Positions 29,971 through 39,372 of a stretch of 64,000 bases of DNA are shown here, piece by piece. The stretch is taken from positions 1,798,001-1,862,000 of the forward strand of contig NZ_CP119754.1 of NCBI RefSeq assembly GCF_029319185.1. The letters are read 5' to 3'. The notes under the pieces are model-generated. The model made no database searches. It was given only the letters and a program-made list of their open reading frames with translations, and was not told the DNA's origin. Both the position numbers and the translations under genes were made by a program. How positions within the stretch are numbered: the stretch's first letter is position 1; each line of letters opens with the position of its first letter. Origin of the DNA: Superficieibacter sp. HKU1. Lineage in GTDB: Bacteria; Pseudomonadota; Gammaproteobacteria; Enterobacterales; Enterobacteriaceae.

Positions 29971-31779
29971 ATGTTGCTAAAGGGTAATTATGGTCGTCGA
30001 TTGTCAGCATTAAGTTTATGTCTGGCGTTCGCATTTGCTCCACTGTTCAACGCCCAGGCCGATGAGCCTGAAGTGGTTCCTGGGGATAACGTCGCCGCAA
30101 TGAGCGAAGGCTCACAGCCGCTGGCCCAGTCCAGTGCCGTCGAAATGATGACCGGTGTACGGGCGTTTCCGGAGAACCAGTCTCCGCAGGCGGGACGCAC
30201 CGAAATTGAATCGCTGCTTCCGGCCGGATACTCTCCCGTCTATCTCAACGCGCTGGCATCGCTGTATGCGGCGCGAGAAATGAAGCCGATGTGGGAAAAC
30301 CGCGAGGCGGTAAAGGCGTTTCAGCAGCAGCTGGCAGAAGTGGCCATCGCCGGTTTTCAGCCGCAGTTTACGACCTGGGTGCAGTTATTGACCGATCCTG
30401 CGGTTACCGGAATGGCGCGTGACGTTGTGCTTTCCGATGCCATGATGGGCTACCTGCACTTTGTCAGCGGTATTCCGGTCAAGGGCAATCGCTGGCTTTA
30501 CAGCAGTAAACCTTACGCGCTGGCAACGCCGCCGCTGTCGGTGATCAACCAATGGCAGATGGCGCTGGATGACGGTTCGCTGCCGCAGTTTATCGCCACG
30601 CTTGCGCCGCAGCATTCGCAGTATGAGGCGATGCATCAGGCGTTGCTTGCGCTGACAGAAGATCGTCGCCCGTGGCCACAACTGACCGGTAAAGTCTCGC
30701 TGCGTCCAGGACAGTGGAGTAACGATATTCCGGCGCTGCGCGAGATCCTTGAGCGTAACGGTATGCTGGATGGTGGTCCTGACATTGCCCTTCCCGGTGA
30801 TGCTGCCGTGAGTCCTTCAGCGGTTTCTACGGAAACTAACGCAACGGCGAAAAAACCGGCCCAGCCAGTGCGCGCGGCCTACGATAAAACCCTGGTGGAT
30901 GCGGTGAAGCGTTTCCAGGCGTGGCAGGGGCTGGGTGCCGACGGCATTATTGGCGGGGCGACCCGCGACTGGCTGAATGTTTCACCTGCGCAACGTGCGG
31001 GCGTAATGGCGCTTAACATTCAGCGATTGCGTCTGCTGCCGGGCAAGCTTTCTACCGGCATTATGGTCAATATTCCCGCCTATTCGCTGGTGTATTATCA
31101 GAATGGCGATCCGGTGCTGGATTCGCGTGTCATTGTCGGTCGTCCCGATCGCAAGACGCCGATGATGAGCAGCGCATTAAATAACGTGGTGGTTAACCCA
31201 CCGTGGAACGTACCGCCGACGCTGGCGCGGAAAGACATTCTGCCGAAGGTGTGGAACGATCCGGGTTATCTGGAGCGTCATGGTTATACGGTTAAGCGTG
31301 GCTGGAACAGCAATGAGACAATCGATCCGTGGAATGTAGACTGGGCAACCATTACGCCGTCTAATCTACCTTTCCGATTCCAGCAGGCTCCGGGGGCGCA
31401 CAACTCGCTTGGCCGTTATAAATTTAACATGCCGAGTTCAGATGCCATCTATCTGCATGATACGCCGAACCATACCCTGTTCCAGCGCGACGCGCGTGCG
31501 CTGAGCTCCGGCTGTGTCCGCGTTAATAAAGCCGCTGAACTGGCAAATATGTTATTAACGGATGCCGGCTGGAATGACACGCGCATTTCGGGCGCGTTAA
31601 AACAGGGTGATACCCGCTACGTTAATATTCCGCAAACTATTCCGGTCAATCTCTATTATTTGACCGCGTTTATTGGCGCTGATGGTAAAGCGCAGTATCG
31701 AACAGATATTTACAATTACGATCTCACTGCGCGATCTGGCGCACAAATTATGGAAAAAGCGGAACAATTAATCAGGTAA
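29971..31779 (+). CDS. ldtD: L,D-transpeptidase LdtD (3-3 peptidoglycan crosslinks)
   Basis: 602 residues from the ATG of MLLKGNYGRRL; an earlier frame adds 35 residues without family match. E. coli LdtD has 615, and the shortfall lies in the Ala/Pro-rich linker near residues 275-300. A signal peptide ends at about AQA. A peptidoglycan-binding domain (FQAWQGLGADG) comes before the YkuD catalytic domain, which has HDTPNHTLF and SSGCVRV with the catalytic Cys. It makes meso-DAP to meso-DAP crosslinks under envelope stress. Confidence 0.96.
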   Translation: MLLKGNYGRRLSALSLCLAFAFAPLFNAQADEPEVVPGDNVAAMSEGSQPLAQSSAVEMMTGVRAFPENQSPQAGRTEIESLLPAGYSPVYLNALASLYAAREMKPMWENREAVKAFQQQLAEVAIAGFQPQFTTWVQLLTDPAVTGMARDVVLSDAMMGYLHFVSGIPVKGNRWLYSSKPYALATPPLSVINQWQMALDDGSLPQFIATLAPQHSQYEAMHQALLALTEDRRPWPQLTGKVSLRPGQWSNDIPALREILERNGMLDGGPDIALPGDAAVSPSAVSTETNATAKKPAQPVRAAYDKTLVDAVKRFQAWQGLGADGIIGGATRDWLNVSPAQRAGVMALNIQRLRLLPGKLSTGIMVNIPAYSLVYYQNGDPVLDSRVIVGRPDRKTPMMSSALNNVVVNPPWNVPPTLARKDILPKVWNDPGYLERHGYTVKRGWNSNETIDPWNVDWATITPSNLPFRFQQAPGAHNSLGRYKFNMPSSDAIYLHDTPNHTLFQRDARALSSGCVRVNKAAELANMLLTDAGWNDTRISGALKQGDTRYVNIPQTIPVNLYYLTAFIGADGKAQYRTDIYNYDLTARSGAQIMEKAEQLIR

Positions 31780-31815
31780 ATGAAGTAGTTCAGAAAAAGT
31801 AAGTGCCGAAAGGAT

Positions 31816-31860
31816 CAGCAAAAAAACGGGCCTGCATCGCTGCATGGCCCGTTTTTGCTG
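31816..31860 (+). terminator. Terminator after ldtD
   Basis: Long stem AAAACGGGCC-TGCA / TGCA-TGGCCCGTTTT with a TCGC loop and T5 tail. Confidence 0.88.
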
Positions 31861-31965
31861 GGTTTGGTAGCCTTGACGCCAGAGATAATGCCCGGTAAGG
31901 TGCATTCGTGCGCCAGAAGTGCATAAATTACCAACACTAATACTTTTACTGTAGACCTGATTATC

Positions 31966-32517
31966 ATGGACAAATTTGACGCTAATCGCCGCAAGTTGCT
32001 GGCGTTAGGTGGCGTTGCGCTGGGCGCAGCTGCCATCTTACCGACGCCTGCATTTGCCACCCTCTCGACCCCACGGCCGCGTATTTTGACGTTAAACAAC
32101 CTGCATACAGGTGAGTCAATTAAAGCGGAGTTTTTCGATGGCAGAGGCTATATTCAGGATGAATTAGCAAAACTTAACCATTTTTTTCGCGATTACCGCG
32201 CGAATAAAATAAAGTCCATCGACCCTAAATTATTCGATCAGCTTTACCGTTTACAGGGATTGTTGGGCACGCGCAAACCGGTGCAGCTTATCTCCGGCTA
32301 TCGTTCGCTAAACACTAACGATGACCTGCGCAGGCACAGTAGCGGTGTGGCAAAAAACAGTTACCACACCAAAGGCCAGGCAATGGATTTCCATATCGAA
32401 GGCATTTCATTAAGCAATGTTCGCAAAGCAGCGTTATCTATGCGCTCAGGTGGTGTAGGATATTACCCGAGTAGCAACTTTGTGCATATTGATACCGGGC
32501 CAGCGCGCCACTGGTAA
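31966..32517 (+). CDS. mepK: Murein endopeptidase MepK (cuts 3-3 crosslinks)
   Basis: 183 residues (E. coli YcbK 182). The N-terminus NRRKLLALGGVALG is a twin-arginine signal, ending near AFA. DUF882/M15-type zinc peptidase: ligands are seen in YHTKGQAMDFH and FVHIDTG. E. coli MepK cleaves the mDap-mDap bonds made by L,D-transpeptidases; its gene directly follows ldtD here, so maker and cutter of the same bond are neighbours. Confidence 0.95.
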   Translation: MDKFDANRRKLLALGGVALGAAAILPTPAFATLSTPRPRILTLNNLHTGESIKAEFFDGRGYIQDELAKLNHFFRDYRANKIKSIDPKLFDQLYRLQGLLGTRKPVQLISGYRSLNTNDDLRRHSSGVAKNSYHTKGQAMDFHIEGISLSNVRKAALSMRSGGVGYYPSSNFVHIDTGPARHW

Positions 32518-32544
32518 TCAAACGCTTAATGAAACAGGAGCAGC

Positions 32545-33192
32545 ATGAACTATCGTATTATTCCGGTAACCGCCTTCTCGCAAAACTGTTCACTGATCTG
32601 GTGTGAGCAAACAACACAGGCGGCGCTGGTCGATCCCGGCGGCGATGCCGAACGCATTAAACAGGAAGTTGCCGCGTCCGGCGTGACGCTAACGCAGATC
32701 TTGCTTACCCATGGACATCTCGATCACGTTGGAGCCGCTGCGGAGCTGGCAGCATTCTACAGCGTACCGATAGTGGGACCGGAAAAAGAGGATGAGTTCT
32801 GGCTTCAGGGTTTACCCGCCCAGAGCCGGATGTTTGGGCTGGAAGATTGTCAGCCGCTGACGCCGGATCGCTGGCTTAACGAGGGCGACAAGGTGAGCGT
32901 TGGTAACGTGAACCTTGAAGTGCTGCATTGTCCCGGACATACGCCAGGGCATATCGTGTTTTTCGATCCACTTTCCCGTTTGCTGGTCTCAGGGGACGTG
33001 ATTTTTAAAGGCGGAGTAGGGCGCAGTGATTTCCCGCGTGGCGATCACGGGCAACTTATTGATGCCATCAAGCGCAAATTGTTGCCATTAGGTGATGACG
33101 TCACCTTCATTCCCGGCCACGGTCCGATGTCGACGCTTGGCCATGAAAGGCTGCATAATCCTTTCCTGCAGGATGAAATGCCGGTCTGGTAA
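32545..33192 (+). CDS. gloC: Hydroxyacylglutathione hydrolase GloC (type II glyoxalase)
   Basis: 215 residues, the E. coli YcbL length. Metallo-beta-lactamase fold with THGHLDHVG at about 55-63, then HCPGHTPGH and a final metal histidine in PGHGP. It hydrolyses S-lactoylglutathione in methylglyoxal detoxification. It lies 27 bases after mepK and is probably cotranscribed with it; the AGGAG site before the ATG is good. Confidence 0.94.
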   Translation: MNYRIIPVTAFSQNCSLIWCEQTTQAALVDPGGDAERIKQEVAASGVTLTQILLTHGHLDHVGAAAELAAFYSVPIVGPEKEDEFWLQGLPAQSRMFGLEDCQPLTPDRWLNEGDKVSVGNVNLEVLHCPGHTPGHIVFFDPLSRLLVSGDVIFKGGVGRSDFPRGDHGQLIDAIKRKLLPLGDDVTFIPGHGPMSTLGHERLHNPFLQDEMPVW

Positions 33193-33205
33193 CAACGTCT
33201 TCGTT

Positions 33206-33236
33206 AAAAAATGCCGCATCACGATGCGGCATTTTT
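33206..33236. terminator. Bidirectional terminator between gloC and aspC
   Basis: AAAAATGCCGCATC / GATGCGGCATTTTT, a perfect symmetric stem with A and T runs on both sides, placed between convergent genes. Confidence 0.93.
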
Positions 33237-33249
33237 AATGGTCTCTGTC

Positions 33250-34440
33250 TTATAACACCGCAACAATTGCTTCGCACAGCGGAGCCATATTATCCGGCGT
33301 CATCCCGGCAACGTTGACGCGTCCGGACGCTACCGCATACACCCCGAACTCTTCACGCAGACGCAGCACCTGATCTTTGGTCAGGCCGCTGAACGAAAAC
33401 ATGCCGTTCTGTTTGGTAATAAAGCTAAAGTCACGGTTAGCTCCTTTTTCCTGAAGGGTGTTCACAAACAGTAAACGCATACGCTGGATGCGCTGGCGCA
33501 TGTCGGTCAGCTCCTGCTCCCAGATGGCGCGCAGCGCGTCGTTGCTGAGGATCGTCGCCACTACCGCAGCACCGTGCGCCGGTGGGTTGGAGTAGTTAGC
33601 GCGGATGGTCGACTTCATCTGGCTAAAAGCGCGATCGGCGGTTGCGGTATCGCCCGCTACCAGCGTGCAGGCACCGACACGCTCGTTGTACAGGCCGAAA
33701 TTCTTGGAGAATGAGCTGGCGACAATCAGCTCCTGATGCAGTGCCGCAAACGCACGCAGACCTTCGGCATCCTCTTCCAGCCCGCGGGCAAAGCCCTGAT
33801 AGGCGAAATCAAATAACGGCAACCAGCCTTTTTCGACCGACAGCTGTGCCAGCTGCTGCCACTGTTCCAGCGTCGGATCGATGCCGGTAGGGTTATGGCA
33901 GCAACCGTGGAAAAGCACGACGTCACCCGCTTGTGCTTCGTTAAGGCTCGCCAGCAGGCCGTCAAAATCGAGAGCATGGTTAGCCGCGTCATAGTAATTG
34001 TATTCGCGTACCTCCAGCCCCGCCGCGTTAAATACGCCTTTGTGGTTCGGCCAGCTCGGATTGCTGACCCAGATGCGTTTAGCGTTGGTATTTTTAGCGA
34101 TAAAATCAGCCGCCACACGCAGGGCACCCGTCCCGCCTGGGGTCTGAGCAGTACGCGCACGCTTATCGCTGACAATGCTGCTGCCTTTGCCGAATAATAA
34201 TTCCTGAGTGCAACGGCCAAATTCCGGAATACCGTCAATACCAAGGTAATTTTTGGTGGTTTCGTTTTCCAGCAGGTATTGTTCTGCTTTCTTCACGCTG
34301 GTCAGTACCGGCGTCTTGCCGGTTTCATCTTTATAGACGCCAATACCGAGGTTGATTTTTCCCGGACGGTCATCGGCACGAAACAGATCGGCAAGGCCCA
34401 GAATAGGGTCGGCAGGGGCTGCGGTAATGTTCTCAAACAT
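33250..34440 (-). CDS. aspC: Aspartate aminotransferase
   Basis: PLP enzyme for aspartate/2-oxoglutarate transamination, also active on aromatic amino acids. It has 396 residues, as in E. coli. The PLP lysine is K246 in SSFSKNFGLYNERVG; the NPTG motif (CCHNPTGIDPT) and the family C-terminal Arg region are present. It follows ompF on the same strand after the ompF terminator. Confidence 0.99.
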   Translation of the reverse strand: MFENITAAPADPILGLADLFRADDRPGKINLGIGVYKDETGKTPVLTSVKKAEQYLLENETTKNYLGIDGIPEFGRCTQELLFGKGSSIVSDKRARTAQTPGGTGALRVAADFIAKNTNAKRIWVSNPSWPNHKGVFNAAGLEVREYNYYDAANHALDFDGLLASLNEAQAGDVVLFHGCCHNPTGIDPTLEQWQQLAQLSVEKGWLPLFDFAYQGFARGLEEDAEGLRAFAALHQELIVASSFSKNFGLYNERVGACTLVAGDTATADRAFSQMKSTIRANYSNPPAHGAAVVATILSNDALRAIWEQELTDMRQRIQRMRLLFVNTLQEKGANRDFSFITKQNGMFSFSGLTKDQVLRLREEFGVYAVASGRVNVAGMTPDNMAPLCEAIVAVL

Positions 34441-34571
34441 GGCGAAGTTCCATTGTGATTACAGAAGGGAGATCCGCTATCAGGTTAACGGTAGATGGCG
34501 CAAATGCCAACCGTTTGCGACAAAAAGCGCGGGTCTTTTTAAAAGAGAAAACATTTGCCTGACAGACATAA

Positions 34572-34597
34572 AAAAACAGGACCGAAGTCCTGTTTTT
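34572..34597 (-). terminator. Terminator after ompF
   Basis: AAAAACAGGAC / GTCCTGTTTTT stem around a 4-base loop, 23 bases past the ompF stop. Confidence 0.93.
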
Positions 34598-34619
34598 CAA
34601 GCATATAACAGTGGTGTTA

Positions 34620-35690
34620 TTAGAACTGGTAAACGATACCCACTGCAACAGTGTCATCAGAACCAATACCCAGCTCGTTGTCGCTGTCGATCTGGTTGAT
34701 GATGTAGTCTACGTAGGTAGACATGTTTTTGTTGAAGTAGTAGGTAGCGCCCACTTCGAAGTAGTTCACTACGTCAACGTCGCCGATGCCTTCAACATCT
34801 TTTGCTTTAGATTTGGTATAGCCCAGGGACGGACGCAGACCGAAGTCGAACTGATACTGTGCAACCAGCAGCACGTCTTCAGTTTTGTTCGCGTAACCAC
34901 CAGGGATACGGCTTGCGTTACGGGTTTCGCTATAGGTACCGGCGAGGTAGATGTTGTTCGCATCATACTTAACAGAGGTCGCCCACTGCTCAGCTTTCGC
35001 GCCCTGACCCAGAGCCAGCGCTTCCTGATCGTTGGTACGGTCAGCTGCACCGTAAGCACCGACAACGCCGAAGCCGTCAACTTCATAGCTCAGAGAGCCA
35101 GCCCAGCCGTCGCCGTTAGAACGGTTAACGGTAGAACGTTCGTTTTTGCCCAGGTACTGTGCAGCAAAGTTCAGGCCGTCAACCAGACCGAAGAAGTTGG
35201 AGTTACGGTACGTTGCCAGACCGCCGGTACGGCCAGCGAAGAACTGGTCAGAACCTGCGGTGTCGCCGCCGAACTCAGGCAGCATATCGGTGTAACCCAG
35301 TGCGTCGTATACCAGGCCGTAGTTACGACCGTAGTCGAATGAACCAGCGTCGCCAAATTTCAGACCTGCGAATGCCAGACGGGTTTTGTTGCCGTCCTGT
35401 GCGTCAGCGCCTTCAGAGTTGTTACCGTTGAACTGATATTCCCACTGGCCGTAACCGGTCAGCTGGTCATTAATCTGAGTTTCCCCTTTGAAACCAAGAC
35501 GGGCGTAGGTCTGGTCGCCGTTACCGCCGTAGCTGTTATCGCCATTATCTTTAGAGAAGTAGTGCAGACCTACTGCTTTACCGTAAATATCAACTTTGTT
35601 GCCATCTTTGTTGTAAACTTCAGCAGCGTTAGCCGCACCCGCTACCAGCAGGGCAGGGATAACCACTGCCAGGATATTGCGCTTCATCAT
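34620..35690 (-). CDS. ompF: Outer-membrane porin OmpF
   Basis: 356-residue precursor with a 22-residue signal peptide cut after NA. The mature start AEVYNKDGNKVDIYGKAVGLHYF matches OmpF closely. It is a sixteen-strand trimeric porin; loop 3 carries PEFGGD, which narrows the pore, and the chain ends in Phe as required for assembly. Surface-loop segments differ from E. coli (362 residues), with a shortened loop near residues 250-262. Position between aspC and asnS is the E. coli one, which separates it from OmpC and PhoE. Confidence 0.96.
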   Translation of the reverse strand: MMKRNILAVVIPALLVAGAANAAEVYNKDGNKVDIYGKAVGLHYFSKDNGDNSYGGNGDQTYARLGFKGETQINDQLTGYGQWEYQFNGNNSEGADAQDGNKTRLAFAGLKFGDAGSFDYGRNYGLVYDALGYTDMLPEFGGDTAGSDQFFAGRTGGLATYRNSNFFGLVDGLNFAAQYLGKNERSTVNRSNGDGWAGSLSYEVDGFGVVGAYGAADRTNDQEALALGQGAKAEQWATSVKYDANNIYLAGTYSETRNASRIPGGYANKTEDVLLVAQYQFDFGLRPSLGYTKSKAKDVEGIGDVDVVNYFEVGATYYFNKNMSTYVDYIINQIDSDNELGIGSDDTVAVGIVYQF

Positions 35691-36249
35691 TATTTATTAC
35701 CCTCATTGGTTTTTTTTGAACACCTGCCACTGCCGCCAATAAATTCTGTCAATATAAATTTACGGAACCATTGATGAGAGTTTGGTGTCTTTCTGTGTCT
35801 GAGAGGCATCTTTCCATTCATAACAACGTTTCGCTAGCCTGAAAGTGCTACAAATGTCTAAAATGAGTAACAAAAAGAAATAATGTGTAAAAAAGTATTA
35901 ATTTTAAGGAACTTTGTGAGACACCTCTAACTTCCGGAGCGATCGCTTATTAAAACAGCGTCTTATGCGCTATATATATGAAAAGCTTATATTTAATTTA
36001 GATAAAAGCCTTTCTTATCGTCAGACCAGTGCAATGACGTTTTTTCCTCTGACATGATTTAGCCATCTGGATAGCCGGTTATAGCAGTCAAATTATGCTA
36101 TGTGATAAGAAATAACTTAGGCGCAATAAGAATGTGGGATTATTTTTGTACACTTTTGTTACATCGAAACGGAGTGTTACAGTCCGGGCTGAAAAAGGCG
36201 GTTGAAAGTAGAATTTGCTGAAGGTTATTGACAAAACGGGCAGGAATAG
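35691..36249 (-). promoter_or_regulatory. ompF control region, about 560 bases without a gene
   Basis: A leader of about 110 bases leads up to a probable -10 AAAGAT at 35808-35813 (minus strand). OmpR-type repeats lie upstream at about 35843-35900, with GTAGCAC, GTTACTC and TTTTTACAC-like units in the same layout I recall for E. coli F1-F3. The ribosome-site segment ATGAGGGTAATAAATAATG is the expected MicF target. The distal part (35930-36200) is AT-rich, where E. coli has a distal OmpR site and an IHF site; those are not assigned here. Confidence 0.8.
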
Positions 36250-36273
36250 AAAAAAGCCAGCCGAAGCTGGCTT
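36250..36273 (-). terminator. Terminator after asnS
   Basis: AAGCCAGC / GCTGGCTT stem with CGAA loop and T run on the minus strand. Confidence 0.9.
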
Positions 36274-36282
36274 CTTACACCA

Positions 36283-37683
36283 TCAGAATGTGGCGTTGCG
36301 CGGAGTACGTGGGAACGGGATCACGTCGCGGACGTTTTGTACGCCAGTGACATACGCAATCAGGCGTTCAAAGCCAAGGCCGAAACCTGAGTGCGGTACG
36401 GTGCCATAGCGACGCAGATCGCGATACCACCAGTAATCCTCTTTGTTGAGGCCCATTTCCGCCATGCGTGCGTCCAGCACGTCCAGACGCTCCTCACGCT
36501 GCGAACCACCGATGATCTCACCAATACCCGGTGCGAGAACGTCCATGGCAGCCACGGTTTTACCGTCATCGTTAAGGCGCATATAGAACGCCTTAATATC
36601 TTTCGGATAGTTTTTGACAACCACCGGCGCTTTAAAGTGCTGCTCAGCGAGATAGCGCTCATGCTCGGAAGAGAGGTCTACACCCCAGTAAACCGGGTTC
36701 TCAAATTTCTGGTCGCAGTTTTCGAGGATGGTTACTGCGTCAGTGTAATCTACCTGCGCGAAATCGGCGGAAATAAAGCGTTCCAGACGTTGAATAGCGT
36801 CTTTATCCACGCGTTCTGCGAAGAATTTCAGGTCGTCCATACGCTCGTCGAGTACCGCTTTAAAGACGTATTTCAGCATGGCTTCCGCCAGACGGGCGTT
36901 GTCTTCGAGATCGGCAAAGGCGATTTCCGGCTCCAGCATCCAGAACTCTGCCAGATGGCGGCTGGTGTTGGAGTTTTCGGCACGGAAGGTTGGCCCAAAG
37001 GTATACACTTTTGACAACGCACAGGCATACGTTTCGGCGTTAAGCTGCCCGGACACGGTCAGGAAGGCTTCTTTGCCGAAGAAATCCTGATCGAAGTCGA
37101 TTTTCCCCTGATCGTTGCGCGGCAGATTTTCCAGGTCCAGCGTAGAGACGCGGAACATTTCGCCCGCGCCTTCGGTATCGGAGGCGGTGATAAGCGGCGT
37201 TGATACCCAGAAAAAGCCCTGCTCGTGGAAGAAACGATGCAGCGCCTGCGCCAGGGTATGACGTACGCGGGCGACCGCGCCAATCAGGTTGGTACGCGGG
37301 CGCATGTGGGCGACTTCACGCAGGTACTCGATGCTATGGCGTTTTGCCGCCATCGGGTAGGTATCCGGATCGTCCACCCAGCCGGCAACGTCTACAGAGG
37401 TCGCCTGAAGTTCAAACGCCTGGCCCTGTCCCGGCGAGGCGGTAACCACGCCGGTGACGATAACTGAGCAACCGGTGGTCAGGTGCAGTACATCATCATT
37501 GTAATTGGGCAGAGAATTATTTATGACGGCCTGGACAGGATCAAAGCAGGAACCGTCGTAAACGGCGAGGAAGGAGATGCCAGCTTTTGAATCTCGACGG
37601 GTACGTACCCATCCGCGCACGGTGACTTCACTGTCAACGGCAACGCGGCCCTGGAGTACGTCGGCTACAGGCACAACGCTCAT
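36283..37683 (-). CDS. asnS: Asparaginyl-tRNA synthetase
   Basis: 466 residues, as in E. coli. An N-terminal OB-fold anticodon-binding domain is followed by a class II catalytic core with motif 2 (FRAENSNTSRHLAEFWMLEPE) and motif 3 (GFGLGFERLIAYVTG near the end). It is a single gene with its own terminator. Confidence 0.99.
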   Translation of the reverse strand: MSVVPVADVLQGRVAVDSEVTVRGWVRTRRDSKAGISFLAVYDGSCFDPVQAVINNSLPNYNDDVLHLTTGCSVIVTGVVTASPGQGQAFELQATSVDVAGWVDDPDTYPMAAKRHSIEYLREVAHMRPRTNLIGAVARVRHTLAQALHRFFHEQGFFWVSTPLITASDTEGAGEMFRVSTLDLENLPRNDQGKIDFDQDFFGKEAFLTVSGQLNAETYACALSKVYTFGPTFRAENSNTSRHLAEFWMLEPEIAFADLEDNARLAEAMLKYVFKAVLDERMDDLKFFAERVDKDAIQRLERFISADFAQVDYTDAVTILENCDQKFENPVYWGVDLSSEHERYLAEQHFKAPVVVKNYPKDIKAFYMRLNDDGKTVAAMDVLAPGIGEIIGGSQREERLDVLDARMAEMGLNKEDYWWYRDLRRYGTVPHSGFGLGFERLIAYVTGVQNVRDVIPFPRTPRNATF

Positions 37684-37827
37684 AAATAGTCTCTCTGTTA
37701 ACTGTTAATAGTCCAATGAACATATAAATCCACCCCTGGCGGGGGGGTTACCTATGTTACCTGTCATCCGCCATCAGACAAGCAGAATTCGCAGCGTGAA
37801 GGGAATAAATCGGAAAATAACAATGAC

Positions 37828-37853
37828 AAAGGGAGCCGTTACGGCTCCCTTTT
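37828..37853 (-). terminator. Terminator after pncB
   Basis: AAAGGGAGCCG / CGGCTCCCTTT stem, 27 bases beyond the pncB stop. It could act in both directions. Confidence 0.85.
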
Positions 37854-37879
37854 CAGACCTGACGTGATTCAGACTGATA

Positions 37880-39082
37880 CTAGCTGGCTTTTTTCACTTT
37901 AGGCAGATCGAACGCTTTACGCAGCGCGCGCACGAAGGCTTTATCATGGCAAATAGTTTTGCCCGGACTGTCGGACAGCTTGGCAACCGGCTTACCGTTA
38001 CATTCCACCAGCTTAATGACAATATTCAGCGGTTTCACCTGATGGATATCGCAGGTCAGGCGGGTGCCGATGCCAAAGCCCAGATTGATGCGATCGGCAA
38101 AGTGCCGATACAGATCAAAGGCTTTGTTGAGATCGAGATTATCGGAGAACACCAGCGTCTTGCTTAACGGGTCGATACCCAGCTTCTGATAATGCGCGAT
38201 GGCCTTTTCACCCCATTCAACCGGATCGCCGGAATCGTGGCGCAGTCCCTGATAGCGAGTAGCAAACTCGGGGCCAAAGTCGCGCAGGAAGGCATCCATG
38301 GTAATACAGTCGGTAAGTGCAATACCCAGCTGATCCGGGTATTCCGTTAACCAGGCGGCAAGCGCGGCGCGCTGGCTGGTGGCGAGGTCCGGGCTGATTT
38401 GCTGATGCGCCTGGAACCATTCATGCGCCTGCGTCCCCATCGGCGTAAGCGACAGACGCCGGGCGAGATCGTAATTGCTGGTGCCGACGAACCACGGTTC
38501 CTGCTGTAAACGGTGGACGATGGCCTGCTGCACGTCACGGGAAAAGCGGCGGCGGGTGCCAAAATCCATCAGCCGGAACGCTGACATGTCGGTGTCTGCC
38601 GTCAGCGCCGAAAACGCCGCAAGCTTTTGCTCCAGCGCATCCAGCGCCAGTTGCGTGGTTGCTTCAGGTGAGCGGTAACGATGAACCAGTTCACTCACCA
38701 CCGCCAGCAGCGGAACTTCCCACATAATCACTTCCCGCCACGGCCCGGCAAGACGAATGCTTAACTTGCCATCTTCATTACTGACCGTCACCTGCGACGG
38801 GTCGTAACGGAAATCGCGAAGCCAGTCGAGGTAGTCTTTTTTAAAGAAGGGCAGGCCGGACAGCCACTGATACTCGTCATCCTGCAAGCGGAGGGATTGC
38901 ATCGCCTCAACCTGTTCACGAATAGCATCGGCATAAATACCCAGCAGATCGTCTCCACGGCAGCGGAACTCAGCCGCGACCTGTACGTCGTAGTAATGGT
39001 GGAAAACTGCCTGCTGCATATGCAGCTTGTAGGCGTCAGTATCAAGCAGCGAATACAGTATAGGAGAAGCGAATTGTCTCAT
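37880..39082 (-). CDS. pncB: Nicotinate phosphoribosyltransferase
   Basis: Salvages nicotinate to nicotinate mononucleotide for NAD. It has 400 residues, as in E. coli, from the ATG of MRQFASPIL. A longer in-frame start 33 codons upstream has no family match. The phosphohistidine region is in QGLRHDSGDPVEWGEKA, and other conserved parts are LMDFGTRRRFS and FGIGTRLT. In E. coli it is repressed by NadR; no clear NadR box was found here. Confidence 0.97.
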   Translation of the reverse strand: MRQFASPILYSLLDTDAYKLHMQQAVFHHYYDVQVAAEFRCRGDDLLGIYADAIREQVEAMQSLRLQDDEYQWLSGLPFFKKDYLDWLRDFRYDPSQVTVSNEDGKLSIRLAGPWREVIMWEVPLLAVVSELVHRYRSPEATTQLALDALEQKLAAFSALTADTDMSAFRLMDFGTRRRFSRDVQQAIVHRLQQEPWFVGTSNYDLARRLSLTPMGTQAHEWFQAHQQISPDLATSQRAALAAWLTEYPDQLGIALTDCITMDAFLRDFGPEFATRYQGLRHDSGDPVEWGEKAIAHYQKLGIDPLSKTLVFSDNLDLNKAFDLYRHFADRINLGFGIGTRLTCDIHQVKPLNIVIKLVECNGKPVAKLSDSPGKTICHDKAFVRALRKAFDLPKVKKAS

Positions 39083-39372
39083 GGTGCGCTGTAGCGTCCT
39101 CTTACAGGAGCGTTTCCATCTCAAACCGGGTAGATAAAAGACGCACGAGTATACCCTGATTATCTGTTTATTAAACCCCAATCACAACACAAGCTGACTA
39201 TTGGATCGAGAGCAATTCGTGCCACATGTTACCTGAATGTAGAAAAAGATCGCTTAACCCTAAGAAAATTAAGCTTTTTAAGAGCCAGCCCGTTTCAGGC
39301 AGGTTTAAATGTGTAAAACCATTTTCTATGGCTTTTGTTTAGTATAGCGAACCATTTGTCAGGACGGGGAGA
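39083..39372. other. Gap between pncB and queH (about 290 bases)
   Basis: Expected to hold the pncB promoter at its left end. I see no hairpin terminator, open frame, repeat or mobile-element trace in the rest. The right end lies directly after the queH stop. Confidence 0.5.

Noticed and set aside
33092..33104. GTGATGACGTCAC inside gloC resembles the MatP matS site
   Set aside because: It has one mismatch to GTGACRNYGTCAC, is a single copy inside a coding sequence, and in E. coli this locus lies outside the Ter macrodomain. Probably chance.
39155..39178. TGTTTATTAAAC-like dyad upstream of pncB as a NadR box
   Set aside because: The spacing does not fit TGTTTA-N6-TAAACA, so it was not called.
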